Assembly (NCBI GenBank): GCA_023487865.1
Contig: JAMDBG010000072.1
Coordinates: 1 to 8,720, forward strand
Source: Deltaproteobacteria bacterium
GTDB lineage: Bacteria > Desulfobacterota > Syntrophia > Syntrophales > UBA5619
Reading direction: 5' to 3'
DNA length: 8,720 bases
A program made the translations under genes and the position numbers. Of the stretch, positions 5,740-8,720 are shown piece after piece (the stretch's first letter is position 1; each line of letters starts with the position of its first letter). Under the pieces are notes generated by a model, which saw only the letters and a program-made list of their open reading frames with translations, searched no databases and had not been told where the DNA came from.

Positions 5740-6135
5740 ATGGCCAAGGCGAACAAGACAAAGCAGCTCAGTTTTTCTCTTCCCAGCAAAATAGGATTGC
5801 TTTCGGAGGTATCAACGTTCATCACGGCGGCAAAAATCAATATCGAGGGCATCTGCGCCTATGAGATGGACGACCAGGGATTTTTCATGCTTATCACCGA
5901 CAACAACGCCAAGGCAAAGAAGATCCTGTCCGCAATGGGCGGCGAGATTGTCTCGGAAGAGATCATCACCGTAGAGATGCCGAACAAGCTTGGAGAACTG
6001 CAGAAGATCGCCAAAAAAATATCCGCCGCGGGTATAGATATCACCTACATCTATGGAAGCCCGGTCAAGGGCAAAATGACCATTGTCCTTAAAACTGCCA
6101 ACGACAAAAAGGCCCTCAAGGTCCTCAACGCGTAA
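5740..6135 (+). CDS. Tandem ACT-domain protein
   Basis: The 131-residue protein is two ACT domains and nothing else. The first spans about residues 10-68, with 'SLPSKIGLLSEVSTFITAA' as the ligand-binding loop and helix. The second spans about 74-130, with 'TVEMPNKLGELQKIAKKISA' and 'GIDITYIYGSP'. ACT domains bind amino acids or similar small ligands at dimer interfaces and usually regulate amino-acid metabolism. Stand-alone tandem ACT proteins of this size are common in anaerobic Desulfobacterota, but the ligand and partner are unknown. A strong AAAGGAGG lies about nine bases before the start. It is monocistronic, with its own promoter and terminator. Confidence 0.9.
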   Translation: MAKANKTKQLSFSLPSKIGLLSEVSTFITAAKINIEGICAYEMDDQGFFMLITDNNAKAKKILSAMGGEIVSEEIITVEMPNKLGELQKIAKKISAAGIDITYIYGSPVKGKMTIVLKTANDKKALKVLNA

Positions 6136-6162
6136 ACCGTTTCCGAAAAAAAGGTCATCACG

Positions 6163-6188
6163 CCCCCGGCTTTTCGCCGGGGGTTTTT
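6163..6188 (+). terminator. Rho-independent terminator after the ACT gene
   Basis: CCCCCGGC (6163-6170) and GCCGGGGG (6176-6183) form a perfect eight-pair GC stem around TTTTC, followed by five T (6184-6188). It lies 27 bases after the ACT stop codon. Confidence 0.93.
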
Positions 6189-6196
6189 ATTTCCGT

Positions 6197-6316
6197 TCAG
6201 CAGGGTCGTCGTACTCCCGGATCAATCTTACCGGTCGGGGCCTGGCTGATCGCCGACTTCCAGTGGAGCTCTTCTTCCGGAATCCCATTTCCCTCTGGCA
6301 CCGTACCCTCGCCCAT
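6197..6316 (-). CDS. Small ORF of doubtful status
   Basis: A 39-codon frame starts at ATG 6316 behind a good AAGAGGAGTCG and ends at 6197. It reads 'MGEGTVPEGNGIPEEELHWK' and then a basic tail. The 'IPEEELHW' piece faintly recalls the start of peptide-release-factor-like (ArfB-type) domains, but the GGQ motif that would follow is absent, so it may be a decayed fragment or chance. It lies just downstream of the broken PGPGW gene on the same strand. Confidence 0.2.
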   Translation of the reverse strand: MGEGTVPEGNGIPEEELHWKSAISQAPTGKIDPGVRRPC

Positions 6317-6385
6317 CGACTCCTCTTCCTTCCTGTTGCCACTTTTCTTTCCGATTCAGGCGCCACCACCTTTTCGCCTGCCCCG

Positions 6386-6808
6386 TCACTCAGGGTCACC
6401 ATCAAGAATAAGGGGCTCCCGCCCGGCACGCCGCCGAAGCATATTGATCGATCTGAGCACCAGCGGGCGCGCAACGAGCCACTGCTCGAAGCGGTACTTG
6501 CCGGGAAGGTCCACCATGATGAACCCCAGCAGCATCGTTAACACCCCTTGGCCGGGGAGCAACAGCATGGCGATCCCGGCCACAATCAGGAGGTACCCCA
6601 GCAGATTCTTCGCTGCCAGGAGCACCCCTCGTACAAGCGGGTGCCGATCAGCTCATTGCTTCCGTGGTCGCCTCCCGTGGGCGAAGTAATCCGGCAGGAT
6701 GCGAACGATCAGCCAGGGAACGGCGATCAGGGTCGCTATGAAGGTGAGGAGCGATACAGCGGTTAACCACATGACTGCCGTCTCGTGGGCCCAAATCGTT
6801 TCAAGCAT
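6386..6808 (-). pseudogene. PGPGW-family membrane protein interrupted by an in-frame TGA
   Basis: From ATG 6808 the frame reads 'MLETIWAHETAVMWLTAVSL' and 'TFIATLIAVPWLIVRILPDY', then 'FAHGRRPRKQ', meets a TGA at 6655-6653, and continues in the same frame with 'ADRHPLVRGVLLAAKNLLGY', 'GIAMLLLPGQGVLTMLLGF' and 'DLPGKYRFEQWLVARP' to the stop at 6386. The two halves make one complete ~140-residue protein of the PGPGW type: an N-terminal helix plus a helix pair around the PGxG motif. As I remember relatives, Trp stands at the TGA position (PWxxxHPxxR), so TGG to TGA is the simplest reading. A hairpin follows the TGA, so readthrough is not excluded. The family function is unknown. Confidence 0.65.
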
Positions 6809-7049
6809 AGAGGTGATCCGTCTTCACTATCCCCTTTGAGAATTTTTTAACCGCCTGACCAAAAAGCTGTTCAACTGGTCGACGAACGCCCGGCAGTCCT
6901 TTTTTACTGAACTTCGGCGGACCGCCCGTCATCATGCCGTCGTCCCTGAGTTAGCCCAGCAGGTCGTGCAGGGCCAGCCGGTCCTTGATGTTGGCCTCCG
7001 TGTAGAGCCTGCCCCGCGGGTCGAGCGCAAAGGAAATACTCCTATCCAA
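6801..7049 (-). pseudogene. Decayed gene fragments, family not recognised
   Basis: The 370-base stretch between the PGPGW gene and the activase has no intact gene. On the minus strand one frame reads 'SISFALDPRGRLYTEANIKD' and 'RLALHDLLG', stops at TAA (6953-6951), and continues in frame with 'LRDDGMMTGGPPKFSKKG' and a basic tail to TGA at 6801. The wording is protein-like on both sides of the stop, and GAA (Glu) to TAA is a plausible single change. I cannot name the family. The second half (ATG 6935, 44 codons) overlaps the start of the PGPGW gene. The rest of the stretch, 7050-7160, shows nothing beyond an AT-rich leader. Confidence 0.3.
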
Positions 7050-7181
7050 TGAAGGGAGGGATGGTAGGGTCTTCCATTTGGAACAGGATTGATACTTCAG
7101 GGGGATTATGATAATGAATAATGAAAATTCACGGTGGCCCTATAGGCGGGAATCGGCACAGTGGGTGGAGGGGCTATATCT

Positions 7182-8408
7182 ATGGACGGTCTTTTCACTG
7201 CGGGAATCGATATCGGTTCCACGACCGTAAAACTGGTCATCTGTGATCCGCAGGGGGAAATCCTCTTTTCCCATTATTGCCGCCACCATGCCCTGACGGT
7301 GGAGACGGTCCGGACGATGCTGAACCAGGCCCGTCAGGGGCTGGGGAACTGCGTGATCGATCTTGCCTTCACCGGCTCCGCCGGTATGGGTGTGGCGGAG
7401 TCCTTCGGTTTTCCCTTCATCCAGGAGGTCGTCGCCTCCGCAAAACTCATCCAGCGGAAATGGCCTGATGTCCGCACTTTGGTAGAGATCGGCGGCGAGG
7501 ACTCCAAGATCGCCTTTTTTGACGATCATTTCCAACCCGATATCCGGATGAACGGCAATTGTGCGGGTGGTACGGGGGCTTTCATCGAACAGATGGCGGT
7601 CCTCCTGAACATCCCCCTCGATAGTTTCGACCGCCTGGCAGGAGAGAGCAAGACCTTCTATCCCATTGCCTCCCGCTGCGGGGTCTTTGCAAAAACCGAT
7701 ATCCAGGCCTTGCTCGCGAACCGGGTCTCCCGCGAGGATATTGCCGCGTCGGTCTTCCATGCGATGGCGCTTCAGGTCATATCCACGCTGGCCCGCGGCA
7801 GCGACATCAGAGAAAAGGTCCTTTTCGCCGGAGGGCCTCTGACCTTCTTCCCCCGACTGCGCGAGGCCTTTCTGCAGGTGCTCCAGCTGGATCCCGAAAA
7901 GGCGGTTGCGACCTGCGTCCACCCGGAGCTGATTGCAGCCGAAGGGGCGGCCTTGCACCATGCGGACGCCTCCTGCCGGATCGAGCTAGAGGAGTGCCTC
8001 CGGATTCTCGATGGCGACGCCCTGGGTCGGCAAAAGGACACCGGGAAAAGACTGGCGCCCCTCTTCCGGGACCGTGATGAGTTGAACGCCTGGGAGGAGC
8101 GTCACTGCAGAGAAATCGTGCCGATGATCGATATTGACCGTCTGAAGGACGGACCCTGCTTCATCGGGATCGATTCGGGATCAACAACAACGAAGCTCCT
8201 CCTCATGGACGACCAGAGCCGTGTAGCGCTCACCTGGTATGCGCCGAACGGGGGAGACCCGCTCGGCGCTGTCCGGAAAGGGCTGGACTCTTTCCGCCAG
8301 AGGTGCCGGGAGGCAGGGGCCGCCCCACGGGTCCTCCGGAGTGCGGTAACCGGCTATGGCGAGGATCTCGTCCGGGCCGCCTTTGCGGTCGATGACGGCG
8401 TCGTCGAA
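7182..8408 (+). CDS. BadF/BcrA/HgdC-type acyl-CoA dehydratase activase, N-terminal part (3' end lost at a join)
   Basis: About 409 residues of a large ATPase activator follow ATG 7182, which lies behind GGAGGGG. The first ASKHA ATPase domain begins 'AGIDIGSTTVKLVI' (7-20) and contains 'EIGGEDSKI' (102-110). 'NGNCAGGTGAF' with Cys127 and 'ASRCGVFAKTD' with Cys166 give the two cysteines that bind the bridging [4Fe-4S] cluster, and 'FAGGPLTFFP' (215-224) follows. A second ASKHA domain opens with 'IGIDSGSTTTKLLLMDD' (328-344) and 'TGYGEDLVRAAF'. Two such domains in one chain mark the large activase-dehydratase fusion type, normally over 1000 residues. These enzymes use ATP hydrolysis to drive low-potential electron transfer to 2-hydroxyacyl-CoA dehydratases or related radical enzymes. 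Homology ends near 'VDDGVVE'; the frame stays open to the window end only because GC-rich foreign DNA follows. Confidence 0.9.
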
Positions 8409-8720
8409 CTGGGCCTTGCCCCACGTGCCGGTGTGCTGAAGCTCGGCGTCGGCCAGGAACTCGGTGGCGTCGGCGACCTCGCGCTGCCACTCCATGAGCT
8501 GACGGATCCAGGCGAGCTTCGCGTCGTAGTCGCGGTCGGACTTGCCGCCCTCCTTGTAGCGCCAGTGCGCCGCGATACCGACCTCCGCGATCCGGTGCAT
8601 CTGGTGCGTCCGGATCTGGACCTCGAGCGGATGGCCCTCGAGGGCGATGACGGCGGTGTGGAGGCTCTGGTAGCCGTTGGCCTTCGGCATCGCGATGTAG
8701 TCGTCGAACTGGCCCGGGAT
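8400..8720 (-). CDS. RelA/SpoT (p)ppGpp synthetase-domain fragment, probably foreign to this contig
   Basis: The minus strand from the window edge reads 'PGQFDDYIAMPKANGYQSLH', then 'TAVIALEGHPLEVQIRT', 'HQMHRIAEVGIAAHWRYKEG' and 'WIRQLMEWQREVADATEFL'. This is the RelA/SpoT synthetase core and the start of the following linker, from an enzyme making (p)ppGpp from GTP/GDP and ATP. The gene's start lies outside the window. RelA-like sequence is clear down to about 8454; 8409-8453 is not recognisable. The frame then runs on to 8181 as an antisense shadow of the activase. Third codon positions are almost all G or C, unlike the rest of the window, which suggests an actinobacterial or similar high-GC source. 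No TGS domain is reached. Confidence 0.75.
8401..8415 (+). repeat. Direct repeat copy 1 at the activase/RelA junction
   Basis: TCGTCGAACTGGGCC at 8401-8415 recurs as TCGTCGAACTGGCCC at 8701-8715, 14 of 15 bases identical and exactly 300 bases apart. In the RelA frame both encode Gln-Phe-Asp-Asp, and only the second is at the natural place in a RelA protein. In the activase frame the first copy encodes the last recognisable residues, Val-Val-Glu. A short shared word at the breakpoint is what a chimeric join by microhomology would leave. Confidence 0.6.
8701..8715 (+). repeat. Direct repeat copy 2 near the window end
   Basis: Partner of the copy at 8401-8415. Here the word belongs to the RelA synthetase domain (the 'GQFDDYIAMPK' segment on the minus strand). 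Confidence 0.6.

Noticed and set aside
7078..7117. TTGATA with a downstream TAATGA/TATGAT as a promoter for the activase
   Set aside because: No pairing of these hexamers gives acceptable spacing and match together.
7140..7961. 273-codon minus-strand ORF opposite the activase
   Set aside because: The plus strand holds unmistakable ASKHA and cluster-cysteine motifs; the opposite frame is open only through GC bias.
8181..8453. Continuation of the RelA minus-strand frame towards 8181
   Set aside because: Below about 8409 the frame is antisense to the activase and below about 8454 it shows no RelA similarity; the open frame is fortuitous after the join.

Overview
The window looks like chromosome from an anaerobic Desulfobacterota/deltaproteobacterium of Syntrophus/Desulfobacterales type. 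This is inferred from gene content: an scpA-scpB-rluB cluster, a C_GCAxxG_C_C redox selenoprotein, a two-domain ACT protein, a 2-hydroxyacyl-CoA dehydratase-type activase, an acyl-CoA ligase relic and a decayed ISNCY-like element. No rRNA, tRNA or CRISPR array was seen.

Layout. (1) 1-1892, plus strand: the end of scpA, scpB and an RsuA/RluB-family pseudouridine synthase form a tight operon. A separately promoted HU/IHF-family gene follows and is closed by a strong terminator. (2) 2127-4313, minus strand: radC, a small DUF2892 membrane protein, a deletion scar holding the first ~25 codons of an acyl-CoA ligase, and a bile acid:sodium symporter-family (BASS) transporter. (3) 4449-4946, minus strand: a C_GCAxxG_C_C redox protein interrupted by an in-frame TGA exactly where the N-terminal cysteine is expected. 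An eight-pair hairpin with G at the start of its loop follows, so I read it as one selenoprotein gene rather than two ORFs. It has a good sigma70-type promoter at 5043-5071. (4) 5094-5578: an internally deleted ISNCY/IS481-like element with recognisable ends, lying between two divergent promoters. (5) 5601-6188, plus strand: promoter, tandem-ACT gene and a strong terminator. (6) 6197-7181, minus strand: a decayed area with a PGPGW-family membrane protein split by a TGA (most likely Trp to stop) and fragments of an unrecognised gene. (7) 7182-8408, plus strand: the N-terminal ~409 residues of a large BadF/BcrA/HgdC-type activase.

About the last 310 bases (8409-8720) do not continue the activase. 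They encode, on the minus strand, the synthetase region of a RelA/SpoT ppGpp enzyme with very GC-rich codon use, probably actinobacterial. A 15-base near-identical direct repeat brackets this piece, so the right end is probably a chimeric join rather than real gene order.

The observation most worth following is the UGA-containing redox gene. The second in-frame TGA (6653-6655) also has a hairpin behind it at the same spacing, but I judge it a nonsense mutation because relatives, as I remember them, carry Trp there.
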